This document shows positions 11,374 to 23,179 of a stretch of DNA of 64,000 nt, piece after piece. The first letter of the stretch is position 1. Each line of letters opens with the position of its first letter. Location of the stretch: the NCBI GenBank assembly GCA_936450465.1, contig OW388293.1, positions 41,126,982-41,190,981 on the forward strand. Reading direction: 5' to 3'. Made by a program: the position numbers and the translations under genes. Under the pieces are notes generated by a model. The model was not told the origin of the DNA. It worked only from the letters and a program-made list of their open reading frames with translations, and ran no database searches. The stretch is from Gibbula magus. Taxonomy: Eukaryota > Mollusca > Gastropoda > Trochida > Trochidae.

Positions 11374-12690
11374 TAAGCAATATCTACAAGTGATATCTAC
11401 ATGGGGCATTGTAATCGCTATTTCAAAATATCTGCCATATATGTAAAAGAAAATTAAAAATAGAAATAATGTTACTAAAATATGCTGTCAACACTAATTC
11501 ATTTAATTCACTTGCCTATGTAAAGAGGTTCGAAAACGACCATTTTTTATTATGCGTATGCTCAGAAGGATGTGGAACAGACAATGTTTCAAAAATAAAA
11601 ATTAAGTTAAGCAACAGTGATACAGCTATGTTACACTTGTGGTTATGATTCGTGTGTTAAAATTCCAAGTAATATCATTCGTAGGTTTCTTTTAGACGCA
11701 GTGTTACATCAATTGTAGATAAAAGGTATTAAAACCTTGCACAATAAAACAAACTATTAAGGAAATGAATCAGTCCTGAAAAACAAAATCAAAACCCAAA
11801 AATCAATTCATTCACATTTATTTCAAATTTTACAATTGACTGTCTATCATTAACTTATAATTAATATGTAATTCACAAACACATGATAACTATAATGACT
11901 ATTAAAAAGTACATTAATTCGTACTGTTGCAGAAAGTTTGATAAACAAATAATACAACTATATAATGGTTTAACTCGAAATGAATGACAAGTCTAGCTAA
12001 CGAAGTATCTAGGGAAGTGCCATCATACAGGAATACAAGAATACCGTTTTCATCATTTAAAACATTTTAAGAGATTCCATTTCTTGCAATTGCCAATCCA
12101 TTTTAACTGGTGATGAAAACCTCAACTAATGTCCTCAAATAGTCTGATATTATTTCGGAATATCATTTCCAAATAACTAATTCAACTGAAAAGTGTTTCA
12201 TTTGAGGCGAAAATACATGTAGTTTATAAATTGCAAGCTTATACATATCACGTTGAAATGTTTTCGAGTTTTTTTATTGACAATTACATAGTAAGTTCTG
12301 GAAATGTGATTTCCAGTAAAGAGTTTATAATAACAAAGGTAATAATAACGACAAAATGGTTGATTGTAAACAAAGCCGCGGGTAATGTGTCCGTTTCGTT
12401 TTTCGTTTTTTTCACACACAAAAAAGCATGCATAAAATGATAAAAAAAATAACATAAACAATTGTACTGAACACTAAAAGAAACGCTAAGTTTTCAAGTT
12501 CAATTTAATTTGGGAAAACAGTTGCAAAAACGGTTGTCCGTCTCGGTTCGATTGTAACAATTTGCTTATAAATCGTGTTGTATCCATAATTAGTATTATG
12601 GCAAAACCATATACCCAAGGCTATACCTTCTTGGTTCGCGTTTCTTTTGTTGGACCAACACATTAAATAACGGGTCATTATCTTGAATTT
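11374..12690. other. Intergenic, no gene recognised
   Basis: AT-rich sequence downstream of the second receptor gene; holds its 3' UTR at the right. No coding region or named repeat seen. Confidence 0.4.
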
Positions 12691-13776
12691 TCAAAAAACA
12701 AATATGACTGGCATCAAACCAGACAACAGAATAAAGACGATAAAGAAACCTCTTGAAATATTTGTAACATTGCAGAAAGGTTTCTTTGGTCTGGACATGT
12801 CGACTTCTTTATCAAATGATTCAGCGATTGTTAGTACAGGTGGAGAGACCTCTCGATCCTGGTTGTGGTGTATGTTGAGGATGAGCAACGTTGCCAGGAT
12901 ACACAGAGCGCTGTGACTCTGAACAAGAACCAGATACAAGGCAAGTCGAGAGAATCTGTCCGATTTGGGAATCATGTCATTCACGAAATTCATGAAAACT
13001 GCAAATGTGACAAGCAAGCACACAAGGAAGGAAATCTTTTCTCTCGACTCGGATGGAAGCAGGAATACGAAGGAGTTGAGAATGGAAAGAAGGATCATCG
13101 GGAAGATGACGGTCCAAAGGTAACAGGAGCTGTTTCTCCTGAGATGGAAAAGCAGTTGCTGTTCGACATTTTTCTCTCCAGTTTTCACACTCAAGACTTC
13201 CCATTCCCTCCCTCCGATCTCAGCGTAGCTTTGGAGAAGATCGTCCGATACTGACATTTTAAGATCTCCTATGATGCCTCGAATGTTCACTTCACAGATT
13301 TGTTCATCGAAGGGGAAATAAGTCATGTCAATATCACACAATGTTTCAACTCCGACGGTTTTTTTAACAGAAATTGTTCCATTCAGATCAGCAAGCATAG
13401 TCTCGTCTTTGAAATCCACAAAGACCTCACCTACTGCAGTATTCGTGGTTGCGAACACCGGAGTCTTGATGTCTTCGCTTGAATACGATACTCGTAACTG
13501 GTCAGTCTCCTCCAAACTGATGTTTATTTTCAGGAGTGAATCGGTCCATTGACACTTGATTAAACCTGTAAACGCAAATGTTTTAGCAGTTTCGTCGACA
13601 TGGGAAATTGACGACGGTATAACCTCAACCGTTGTGAATGGATAGCGGGTGTCGTGAATGTGTCTTGGATAGGATTGAAGAGTCTCTGACCGGGCATTCT
13701 CTAGAAGCATTTCCATGTCTGTGTCCGATGCTACAGAACCAATCATAACAAGGATCGTACATACCCAGAACGTCAT
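12691..13776 (-). CDS. Atypical Cys-loop (nicotinic acetylcholine receptor-like) channel subunit, single exon
   Basis: Paralogue of the gene at 1054-2217, 361 residues, uninterrupted from ATG to stop. Signal peptide MTFWVCTILVMIGSVAS; loop-D Trp kept (CQWTDS); Cys loop CDIDMTYFPFDEQIC with 13 residues between cysteines; M1 (YLWTVIFPMILLSIL); M2 with -1' Glu, 6' Cys, 9' Val, 16' Asn and 20' Asp; M3; a short intracellular loop of about 45 residues; M4 ending at the C terminus. There is no loop-C Cys pair and no loop-B Trp, so classical acetylcholine binding is doubtful. M2 and the Cys-loop region are the parts best conserved with the paralogue, while ligand-site and intracellular segments diverge. 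Intronless coding suggests descent from a retrocopy followed by local duplication (inference). Confidence 0.88.
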   Translation of the reverse strand: MTFWVCTILVMIGSVASDTDMEMLLENARSETLQSYPRHIHDTRYPFTTVEVIPSSISHVDETAKTFAFTGLIKCQWTDSLLKINISLEETDQLRVSYSSEDIKTPVFATTNTAVGEVFVDFKDETMLADLNGTISVKKTVGVETLCDIDMTYFPFDEQICEVNIRGIIGDLKMSVSDDLLQSYAEIGGREWEVLSVKTGEKNVEQQLLFHLRRNSSCYLWTVIFPMILLSILNSFVFLLPSESREKISFLVCLLVTFAVFMNFVNDMIPKSDRFSRLALYLVLVQSHSALCILATLLILNIHHNQDREVSPPVLTIAESFDKEVDMSRPKKPFCNVTNISRGFFIVFILLSGLMPVIFVF

Positions 13777-13844
13777 CTTGCTTGCGCCGTGCTCTCCAGA
13801 GAAATTGAATCAAACGGACGTAGGATGGAAATGGAGTTAGTCAC

Positions 13845-13921
13845 TTGACCTTGTAGTTTTGACCTTGCTTGGTAAAGTGTTTTTGTTAAGTGTTCTTTTC
13901 TAGTACATTCTCTTGACCTTT
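13845..13921. promoter_or_regulatory. Three TGACCTT half-sites upstream of receptor gene
   Basis: TGACCTT occurs at 13846-13852, 13860-13866 and 13914-13920, all in the same orientation and 70-145 bp upstream of the receptor start codon. On the coding strand the first two read CAAGGTCA, the extended half-site recognised by monomeric nuclear receptors such as ERR/SF-1 types. Function is inference; short motifs can arise by chance. Confidence 0.3.
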
Positions 13922-16900
13922 AACATTCCTCTTTCAGTACCTGAAACACATTATCATACAATAGTCTTCAATTGATCATCAATGTGCAACTATCTTAGCA
14001 TACCAACTGTGTCATAAACAATATAAACTATTGTTACATTTTACATACCAATTTTATTTTTATTCACAACATGAGTTCTCATGATTACTTCTAATTTTTG
14101 TGTTGTCCGAAAAGAATAAGATTCGTGAATCCTGATTGACTCGAATAATACTATTGCATTTTGTTTCTAGAATTTGACCAATGTCAATATCACTCAATAT
14201 GGAAGATAAATCCATTAATGTGCATACCACTCTACCTCTGTTACAATGAGTTACTTCCTGACTGGTGTATAGACTTTCTACTTCTAGCACTAAATTGTGC
14301 CAGTTTGAACAATGTAATTGTACATGTTTTTAATTTGCTTTAAAGAGGTTCCCAACAATAATCAAAATAAATGAAAAATTGCTGTTTTATGTCACGGACA
14401 TTTGTTTTCTGCAAAATGATGGAGTTTTTTGTGATAATGTCTAAAAAGAAAATGGCAAACTTGTATAATTTTGTTAAAGTCACTTTTTAAAAAAAAATTA
14501 TAAGCATTCAGAGCTATATTGTTGGTTTCTTTCATAAATGGAATGTTATTAGAATAGAAAAGTGATTTCTGAAATTTTTTATTTTTTATTTTTTATTAAA
14601 GAAGTTAACTCAACATACATATTCATTTCGGTTTCAAATAAAAACGGAAGCGACACCTCTCATTTACATGTGGAGTAGTCGTTTTGTCTGTAAATTCACT
14701 AATTGATGCACCCCAAACACGGTGCATTGTCCAGTTTTCGATCAGAAATAAGAACTTTTACTTTCATATTGGTAGTTTACTGAATCGATTATCATTAAAA
14801 TGGTAATTTTCGGCAACAGTAAGTATTATCTACATGGCATACTGTATATTTTAAGATTTTCATATTGAATACCTAAGTTACTACTTACCATTCAAAAGGT
14901 TGTTTTAAAACAGTGCAACGGTTTTTAATTCATAAGGCAAATGGTCTCTCCAATGCAGATTCAGTTAACAAATGCCATGTACTAGTCATCTCTAATGTAT
15001 GGTATATGATGATCATGATGATGACGAATATCACGCACTGATCACAGAAAGGAGTTTGATTCGAGGCAGCTACAATAAGCGCTTCGAATTATTCTGTACA
15101 CCCCCGTGTCCAGGTTCCTATATTTACAGCTAGTTGAACTGAATGCAATGTTATAACTGCCTTTCCTAGGGACACTACACAACGTTTTCATAGTTGTGGG
15201 AAATATTCCCTTTACACATCATAGTTATGAAAATTCTATTTCTCTACATGATAATACTCGTTAACAATATTTCCTCAATATGATCATACATTTGCTTGTG
15301 AACAATAATTCCCTTTACAAAATAGCTGTGTTAAAAATATTTACACAGCATAAGCATAGTTGTGAACAATGTTCCCTTTCAATAACCAATGTTATGAAAC
15401 TTATTATTCTAAACATAATGATATTTGTAGACATACATACATACACATTCACAAAATGAAAATACGGATTTAATTCAACTGATAAATTATAAATTATAAA
15501 TTCTCTTCGATGACAATCATCAACTATAATTATTTAAATAATGTTCCCACACCATCAAACGTCTATCTTAACACGGTAGCAACTATCTACAATACATGTA
15601 TACGGGTACATACCTTTTTTATCCTCTACATATTCATCTTCGGTCTGCACTGGAAGCTGGAGTGTACTGTTCAGCTTATATACCACAACTGCGTGTGGTC
15701 ATTTGCGTGCCAATCAAAAAGGAACATGTGATATAATGATAAATTGCCATGTAAAATATAACACAATTTTAAATGGTGTTCAATTATCTCTTTAATAAAA
15801 CAAATGGTTATTGAATTGGTCTCCCGTATCTCTATTGATTACTGAAATGAGTGTAATTAGGCTATTAGTGATCCCTATTAGTAGCATGTTAGTAATTATA
15901 AACCAAAAATAGTGTTTTCATGAGGCATACTAATTAATGAAGAAATATAATGATTATGGTTTCCACTTATAGACAAATGATTAACTTAATTGACAATTAA
16001 TCAAAATTGTAATGTATCAGAAATTAACCAATTCACAACAATTATATCCTAAACAAATAATCTGACCAAAATACACTAGCTTTTCTGAAGAAGCTATTCT
16101 ATCATTTTGATGGGCGTCAGTTTATGCTCAACATCTTTAATACGTCGTTAAAAATTTGAAGACATATTTAACATCATCAACAAAAGATGGTAGTTTATAA
16201 TACCTTGTGTGTACTATCTGACTGGCATATTGAAAATATAAGTGGTTATAAAGATTTTATTGATATTCAATTTATTTTCTCAGGGTACATTTTCTGTTTA
16301 GATCCTTAGAGCGGTTTTTGCTAAGATTATTAGACTATAATTATTTTTAAGCTTAAAAATATCATAAAGAACACAATCAAGAGCTCTTATACCTATTCAA
16401 TACCAGTGGACGTATATAGTGTGGATAATATCAGAAGGCAATAAGAACACATTGAAGGATATAACGTAATACGTCTAAACATGCTCTTAACCACAGGTGG
16501 CACACGTCTTTCACGCATATCACAACAAAATAATTATAATTTTTTAATCGGTTGAATGTATATTAATTTTAATAATTTTATCCCGAGCGATTGACACTTA
16601 TTTGTGTATCAAAGTGAAAAAAAGACATGTTATTTGTTGCATATTGACACTGTGAAATGAAAGCCGATCCTTCTGCATTTTCGCCTCAGATGAGAAATAT
16701 GTTCTGCAAATATGTTTTACTACATTATTATAAACCTGGAGGCTATGATATGACTGCTCGTTTAAACCATTGAAGGGAAACATTTAGAATGATACATTTA
16801 TTTGTTTGATCGCATAAAAAGTGACCAGAAAGTCAAACACTTAGTCTACTTAACGCATTATCTGTGAAATTCATTCAATGTTCTGTAATGGAGAATGCAT

Positions 16901-17267
16901 GAGGAGCTGTGGATTCGTTAAAAATAATCAACGAGCCCCGATTGCATTCTCCATCTTAATCAATGTATGACGTCACGAAACATGCATATGTGATTATTTT
17001 ACATTTGAAACAATAAATATCAATTATGGGACACCAAAATCAATTATTTTGCAAATTTCGGTGCTCATTCATCGGATATGGTACAAGTAGCTTCGACCAT
17101 CATGAAATGGTTTCTTCCACGCACATGCAGCGCAAATCTTCCACGCGAAGCGATGTGATTGACAGCTAAAAATCTGCCTTTTCATGCCTTCCGTGCATTA
17201 CAAGTCATGAATAGAACGCGGGATTCTTACTGACAAACAATCCTAAGGTTTCTAACAGCGTCTTGCG
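13922..17267. other. Long intergenic, repeats only
   Basis: No gene seen. Contains a TTTATT-rich tract near 14574-14600, a dispersed repeat at 14696-14832, and three loosely repeated phrases of the type 'tagttgtg..aa.attcccttt' near 15190, 15296 and 15357. The rest is unstructured AT-rich DNA. Confidence 0.4.
14696..14832. repeat. Dispersed repeat, partner of 24884-25018
   Basis: Shares 'gtgcattgtcc', 'gttttcgatcagaaat', 'actga.tcga' and 'taatttcgg'-type phrases in order with 24884-25018. Non-coding; family unknown. Confidence 0.5.
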
Positions 17268-17335
17268 GCCTAGTGGTTAGAAGCGCTGACTACCAAGCGA
17301 AGGGTTGCATGTTCGGTTCCATGTTCATGCATTAC
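17268..17335 (+). mobile_element. tRNA-like SINE head
   Basis: A box-A-like segment (GCGGCCTAGTGGTTAGAAGC) is followed about 30 nt later by a box-B-like ATGTTCGGTTCC. It does not close an acceptor stem, so it is a tRNA-derived SINE remnant and not a tRNA gene. Confidence 0.4.
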
Positions 17336-17707
17336 AAAAATTAATTTGTCTAGTTGTCTAGATATTTTAAGAACCTATCCTATACACCAAGACAAAATAC
17401 ATCAGTCTCGAAAAATGTACCATTACTGAAAATGTCTAAACCTAAAACCCCTCCTGACTGTGACAGTCAATGACCAGTAGATTCCTAAATAATAATCAAC
17501 TGATAACACAATAGAGTGACGTCATGACCATGGATTAATATGATGTAATTGTTATCATTACAAACATGTTGTAAATGTTGTTGGGTTTTTTATGTATTTT
17601 TAAAATTTCAACCATCAACCTTTTTTATCATGCCAAAGTTCATGGAATTGTACCATTAATACACATCTATATAGAAACGAGTTTAATCATTCTTTATCAG
17701 TGCAGGC

Positions 17708-17840
17708 ACCGAAGAGGAAGATCGATAACAGGAAGAAGGAAGATCGATAACAGGAAGAAGGAAGATCGATAACAGGAAGAAGGAAGATCGATAACAGGAA
17801 GAAGGAAGATCGATAACAGGAAGAAGGAAGATCGATAACA
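17708..17840. repeat. 22-bp minisatellite, about 6 units
   Basis: The unit GGAAGATCGATAACAGGAAG plus two A's is repeated head to tail with almost no variation, which points to recent expansion or homogenisation. Confidence 0.9.
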
Positions 17841-19234
17841 CATGACCTTTGCACTTTTAAGTACGAGTAGGTTACCACAGTTTTAGCGACCACACAGCAT
17901 CCTAACGGCAGGAAAGTTTCATAGCAGAAATATGTCGTTTTTTGTAACGGAGTCTAATCTCAGCGATGTTTTAGGTAGCATCGCTATTTAAACGACAATA
18001 ACACAGACATATCCAAACGTACGCCCAAATTGAATGTTAAATGTTGCGCAGTATTCGAAAGGCCATCTTCATAGATTGACACCTACAAGCACTTATTGAA
18101 CGATTTAAGAGCGCCATGGTGAACGAATTATTGTCGAAGTCAAATTACTCAATGAACATATGTATGCTTAAGATTGTCATTGGAAGTGACTTTATGTGAT
18201 ATTATTCCCCCAGGAGAAATCATACAGTGGCATCTGTTTCAGTAATGTATAAAGATGAAATAAGCGTGATAATTCTTATGCGTCATGTTTTGTATTAACA
18301 GTTATTTTATCATTCAAATATTTCGTGTATTATTCTGGATGAAGGTTATGATTGTTTTCCTTGTCTACATTGTATATATCAATAGGGTTGGTTTTTATAT
18401 ATAATGTGTGAATTAATTGAGTAATAAAATGAATAAAACGGTAAAACTATTCTTTTTTAATTGATAATATATATGAGCTATTTCTTTCAGTTTTTTGTTT
18501 CTTATTAACATTGTACAGAAAATACATCCTTCGTGAGAAGGCGGAAGTACTATATAAGATAGATATACAACTGATCATAATATGCTCTTTACTAAACTAG
18601 TTTGACATATACTTAATCCTCACATTGAAGAATCATCGTTTGGAATCTTCCAAGTTATATAACTTAACTAAGTTTTCCAGTTACCTTCGGAAGAAAAGAT
18701 ATGCATCACCTTCAAAAGGACATTTTAAAATCCACTTCCACATCATTTAATGTTAGTGATTACCTACAAAATACACTTCCAGGATATTTCTACACCGAAA
18801 AATCAAAATGAGCTTCCTTCAATCGTCTTCCTGCATTCAATTCCCCCTGCCATTCGCCGTGCCTTCAGCGTGGGGGCTCTTGCTGCCCTTATAAACCCTT
18901 ACACGGTTCCGGGTTCCCGTGTCCGGGATATATTCTAAAGCACCGTAATCTCGAAGGATTCAATAATACAAGTAAGACAATATACAGCTCACGTCTTTAT
19001 TACATTTTTGGGAACAAATTGTTACTGACTAAAAGAACAGAATGAGAGAAGCTTTTTACAGAACTGTGAGAGACATCGGCATTGAAATTTCATTTTAGTT
19101 TAGAATTGACTTTACTGAAATACGTTTCATGACTCCTTTGACAAAAGGAAGTCTTTGGTTCGGGACAGCATAGTTCTTCAGCTGCAACGGCTTGAATTTT
19201 GGGATAGTTTAGTCAGCTCAGGACGTGTCATAAA
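17841..19234. other. Intergenic 3' of PL14-A, no gene recognised
   Basis: AT-rich. An open frame near 18750-18938 has no recognisable domain and I do not call it. The 3' UTR of the PL14-A gene may extend into the right-hand part. Confidence 0.4.
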
Positions 19235-19240
19235 TTTATT
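19235..19240 (-). terminator. Possible polyadenylation signal of PL14-A
   Basis: AATAAA on the minus strand, about 20 nt past the stop codon. A second candidate lies at 18996-19001. Which is used is not clear. Confidence 0.4.
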
Positions 19241-19261
19241 AAATCAAATTAAATTAAACAT

Positions 19262-21347
19262 TTAACAGTTGTTGTCTTTCAGTTGAAATGCCTTGAAGTG
19301 GACGCTCTGGTCCTGGGGACTTGCAGAACACGAGTTGATGCCCCCAAAATAGTTGGAAAAAAAGATCCCATCAATTGTGACGCCAGCGCTGTTCCTGAAA
19401 ACCACGTTGTTGGCTGAGAAGAGTACACCCTCACCCGAGGCTACGAGTCTAATAGACCCGTCGGCAACTCCTGGACTGTTCAGCGTGACTGTCTGGGTAA
19501 GTGTGATCCACTCGTTGGTTGAGAAGGTAAAGCTGTCACCCATGCTCAGCTTGTGACCCCAGGCGTCATCGCAAGCAACATCCCCATCGGAACAGAAGAC
19601 CTGGGTTGCTTGTGGGACATACAAGGTTACTGCTGCAAGCCCTCCAGTTCTCCACATGAACCTTGCGTGGAAGCAGTCCTTGCCAGGATCATCCCCAGTG
19701 GTGCAGTTCACTCCTCCTCCAAACAGACCAGGAAGTCGGCCTCCGTAGGCGAAGTTGAAGCCGTCTTCGAAAAGAACCTTGTAGCTGAAAGTTAGACAAC
19801 TTTTGGCAGCGATTGGGGTTGCGTAGAATTGCGTTCCACTTTGGGACCCTTCGTTCAGGTTGTATGATCCTTCTGACAGAAATATGCGGTTAACTTTGCC
19901 ACTTCCTGTTACCGGATCGGTAACAATACCGTCAGAGGCACTGCCCATGAAGGTTTCTGCTGCTATTGCCCATGATAACGTCCCGCGCCAGTGGTTACTG
20001 TTTCTTGGAGCCCTAGACTTCCAGTATGTCTCTCCAGCTAAAACGAATATTTGAAAGTGTAAGTATGATACTTGAACTTAAACTCATATTACAATCTGAC
20101 GTCTAAATGGTCTGCTTCTGTATACTTGTAATACATTGTGACTTGTAGATTATATCTCTGGCCAAAAGCACTTGAGAATCAAAATGTAGTCATAATAATA
20201 TCCACAATAAATGTTCATTTAATTTTCATTTGCTAAATGGGTTAAAACAAAATAATAGGATCCATATAACGTATATTTCTTTGACATTATTAGGTCTATT
20301 AGACAGGTTTGAATCACAGGGGTTCGAATCGCTGTTTTGACAATATTTTCAAAATTCAAAATCTAGATGTTAGCATTCATATATCAATAGTGGGGATATT
20401 GATCTCAAATCTTTATTTCTTAACCGATTTCGCTCAATTTTGGAATATGAGCTCACAATATCGGATATAAACAGGATATGAATGCACAAATCTAGATTTT
20501 GAATTTTGAAAATATTGTCAAAACAGCGATTCGAAACCCTGTGATTTGAATTACCTATTGCTATAACTCGGATGTTCCCTCTTATTAGGTCTTCAAGGCA
20601 TTGTATGTAAGATCTTTTCATTCTACCTTCATAAGTCAAAAGACATTCCCTATATGTTTTCATTTATATTAATCTAAAGGTCTATTGAGACACAATATAT
20701 TGTTAAGTTAGCCCTTATCATCAAAACGGTACAGTTCGGCTGTAAAGTTTACAAACATTAAGCTGGGGATCGTTAAGGCATTGTATTTTAAAAAATAATG
20801 ATGTTCATTGAGTATTCTTTAAAACACATTTCTCAAAGTGACTTCACACGTATAGTGTACTTAAAAACATTGCAGTTTTTCATCCAGTATATAAGTAATC
20901 TGATTTGACATTCTTGACACTTGAGTTATTTACCTATTCTTAATATGTTATAGAAAGAAAATACCCGCCAAATTAGGATTGTAAGTCCAAGTGCTAACGT
21001 TCGTGGGGACACTATGAACCCTGTCCCAGCCTGTGGGTCATTTTGGTCAGTACGATTTCGTGTATAAAATGAAGATTTACATAGATAACGTGTGTCGTAT
21101 GAAATTCCTGAATGAATGCACGTCTGCCTCGACCAGGTAATGTCAAAGTTTATTGTTAGCCAGTCAAATCACTAAATGCGATGGCGTTCATGAACTGCTT
21201 GGCGCAAGCACAGACACAATTTAACAAAGTATCGTGTTTGTATAGTTACATCTAGCCTCTATGGTTGAGTCCAAAATCAAACTCACCAGAAAGGTCAGCC
21301 ATCCATCCAAGGATGAAGAAGGATATTGTGGTCAAAGATGTCGTCAT
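19262..21347 (-). CDS. PL14-A: secreted polysaccharide lyase family 14 protein, Lys-to-Arg at the key motif
   Basis: Alginate-lyase-type enzyme, predicted secreted. Two coding exons: 21347-21287 (61 nt; Met plus a hydrophobic signal peptide; donor GTGAGT) and 20037-19262 (776 nt, acceptor TTTTAG). They join in phase 1 to give 278 residues; the intron is 1249 nt. The PL14 fold is supported by SYKVLFEDGFNFAYGG, LPGLFGGGVNC, FMWRTGGLAAV, a WGHKL segment and FFSNYFGG near the C terminus, all aligned with the four other copies. Known family biochemistry (abalone and viral PL14 enzymes) assigns an essential Lys that I place at the K of GGKLPGL; here residue 121 is Arg. It may be a variant or inactive enzyme. 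A putative untranslated leader exon ends at 22357. It is the most divergent of the five copies. Confidence 0.85.
20305..20556. mobile_element. Foldback element in the PL14-A intron
   Basis: About 65-bp arms (20305-20366 and 20491-20556) are nearly perfect inverted repeats: ATTTTCAAAATTCAAAATCT against AGATTTTGAATTTTGAAAAT. About 125 bp lie between them. Non-coding and MITE-like; it lies wholly within the intron. Confidence 0.7.
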
Positions 21348-21699
21348 TCTGTAAACTAATAAAAGTATTTATGAGCTTTATTTCTGGGAAATGGGGATAA
21401 CAGTGTGGGGAATTTGGATTTGTGAATTCGTTATCGAATTGTTTTATTTATTTATTTTAAAGTTCTATAAAATGGATATAGAGACATTGATGATTTGGAA
21501 GACGTTTTGACATTTTTAGTATGGGACAAATTGGACGGTATTGTGATGGGATACCAGAAACAAGGACCACTGAAAGCTTTATCAACGGTTTTTGGAATAA
21601 ATAAACAGTATTTTAACAGAAAATATGACACTTTAACAAACATGTTAAGCTTTCATTGACTTCACTCTACTGTTAAAAAATACTCTCGAATCAATAAAA

Positions 21700-22070
21700 A
21701 AAAGAGTTCTAAAACGAATGCACATGGTTCGGTTAAGCCATGCGAGTCCATTTCCCATCGAGCGGCCATTTTAAAGTGCTCCTATAAAATGGCAGCTTGC
21801 TACACTGATGGTATGGACATTCAACCATATTGCTGTTTGAACTCTCAAAATCGCACGAGACTTACAAATCTACCTCCCACAATGGAGAGTTATATACGTC
21901 GCACTACTTACTTCCAATACGGATAACCGTATTCTATGGATACGACTTATTGGGTATTTTGATGAGATGTTTTATCCTCTGATGTAACAACATAATGTAT
22001 AAACTTTAATAATAAATCGCAAATTTGAGAAAACATAATTTGCCAAAAAACGGGCTACAGCGCCTTTAAA
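21700..22070. mobile_element. Member of the GCTACAGCGCC MITE family, left end unclear
   Basis: The right end GGGCTACAGCGCCTTTAA (near 22050-22066) matches the right end of 2934-3450. Internal similarity (ATGGTTCGGTTAAGCCATG, near 21724) matches 3.3 and 8.2 kb. It lies in the putative 5' UTR intron of PL14-A. Confidence 0.45.
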
Positions 22071-22356
22071 AATATCTACGTTACAAAGACACGATGGTGT
22101 TTATATCAAGACGAGCATATATGTGTAATTTGATTAAAAATATTGACAGATAATTTTCAATTAACATTCTGTAAAAATATTAAAGGCCATATCGAATCCG
22201 TATACCTGACGTCTATACTCCAAAGACAGGTGTCCTCAGAACATTTCCCCGACTACCCTTGTCTACTGCTAAAAGGATTCTATTCTTCATCAACCCTGTG
22301 TATTTGCCAAATAAACAATCGAAATACTAATAACCGAAATAAAAACAAGTACTTAC

Positions 22357-22410
22357 TTTATCTTGGTCAGCACCGAGTGTAAATGTCCAGGTTCTGTGGA
22401 CAATATATAG
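22357..22410 (-). promoter_or_regulatory. Putative promoter and untranslated leader exon of PL14-A
   Basis: On the minus strand TATATAT (22409-22403) lies about 45 nt upstream of a consensus donor, AAA|GTAAGT, whose exon would end at 22357. The coding exon begins after TTTACAG at 21348, giving a 5' UTR intron of about 1 kb. The layout equals that of the four other PL14 copies. Confidence 0.5.
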
Positions 22411-23179
22411 CAAATAAATATCAATAAAATCTACAAAACAGGAACTAATTTCCTATTGTCTCCAGGCATATCATTGTTCTGCTGTTCACTATCAATCCTT
22501 CGGTATTGTTATTCTTCCGAAGTTTGGATATATTTCATAACATATTTGATATGCTTTGGATAAGGTCATTTTCCTTTGGCAACATTTTTCGAAATAAATA
22601 AATGCTGTGCAGCTTGTGTCAGGTTTTCGGACGCTAAGAATCAGTGGGTATGATTTCGTTTTTCTAAACGTTTTAAATCATTTAAGTGAGTGTGTTATTG
22701 TTTAGTGTCGCCTGGGTAGTATAACATTTGTCATTTGCGGCGACACAAATCATTTAAAGAAATTTCATAGACATATAACGTAATGTATAAATATTTCTCA
22801 TTTTAACGTAGATTGTCATTGTAAAAATCCTATAATGTGTCTAGGTTTTCTTTTCTATTTGCATTTCTCAGAAAACTGATATTTTTCTGTTCAATTACAC
22901 GTTTAACTCTACTGGATGAAAGATAAAAGAAACTAATAGTAAGAAATACAGGCGTTTTAGATAGTGACACAATATATACTTTGAGAGAAAAGTAACTGTA
23001 CAATGTATTTATTATGTGAGTATACAAAGCATATTGTTTCATGTATTTATCTATAGTTTCTCGACCGAGAATAGTTTCAAATTATTATTGCAACAACAAC
23101 AACACATTCTCAGCAAAAGCCAACAGTAACGCATAACGTTGCTTGTCGAGGATAGGTTCTGCAGACATTCATGTTCACA
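22411..23179. other. Intergenic, no gene recognised
   Basis: AT-rich spacer between PL14-A and the transposase relic. A short (CAA)n-type tract lies near 23090. Nothing else recognised. Confidence 0.4.

Noticed and set aside
18750..18938. 62-residue frame with a locally higher GC stretch
   Set aside because: No homology, no splice context. The GC-rich piece is short and looks like a repeat fragment.
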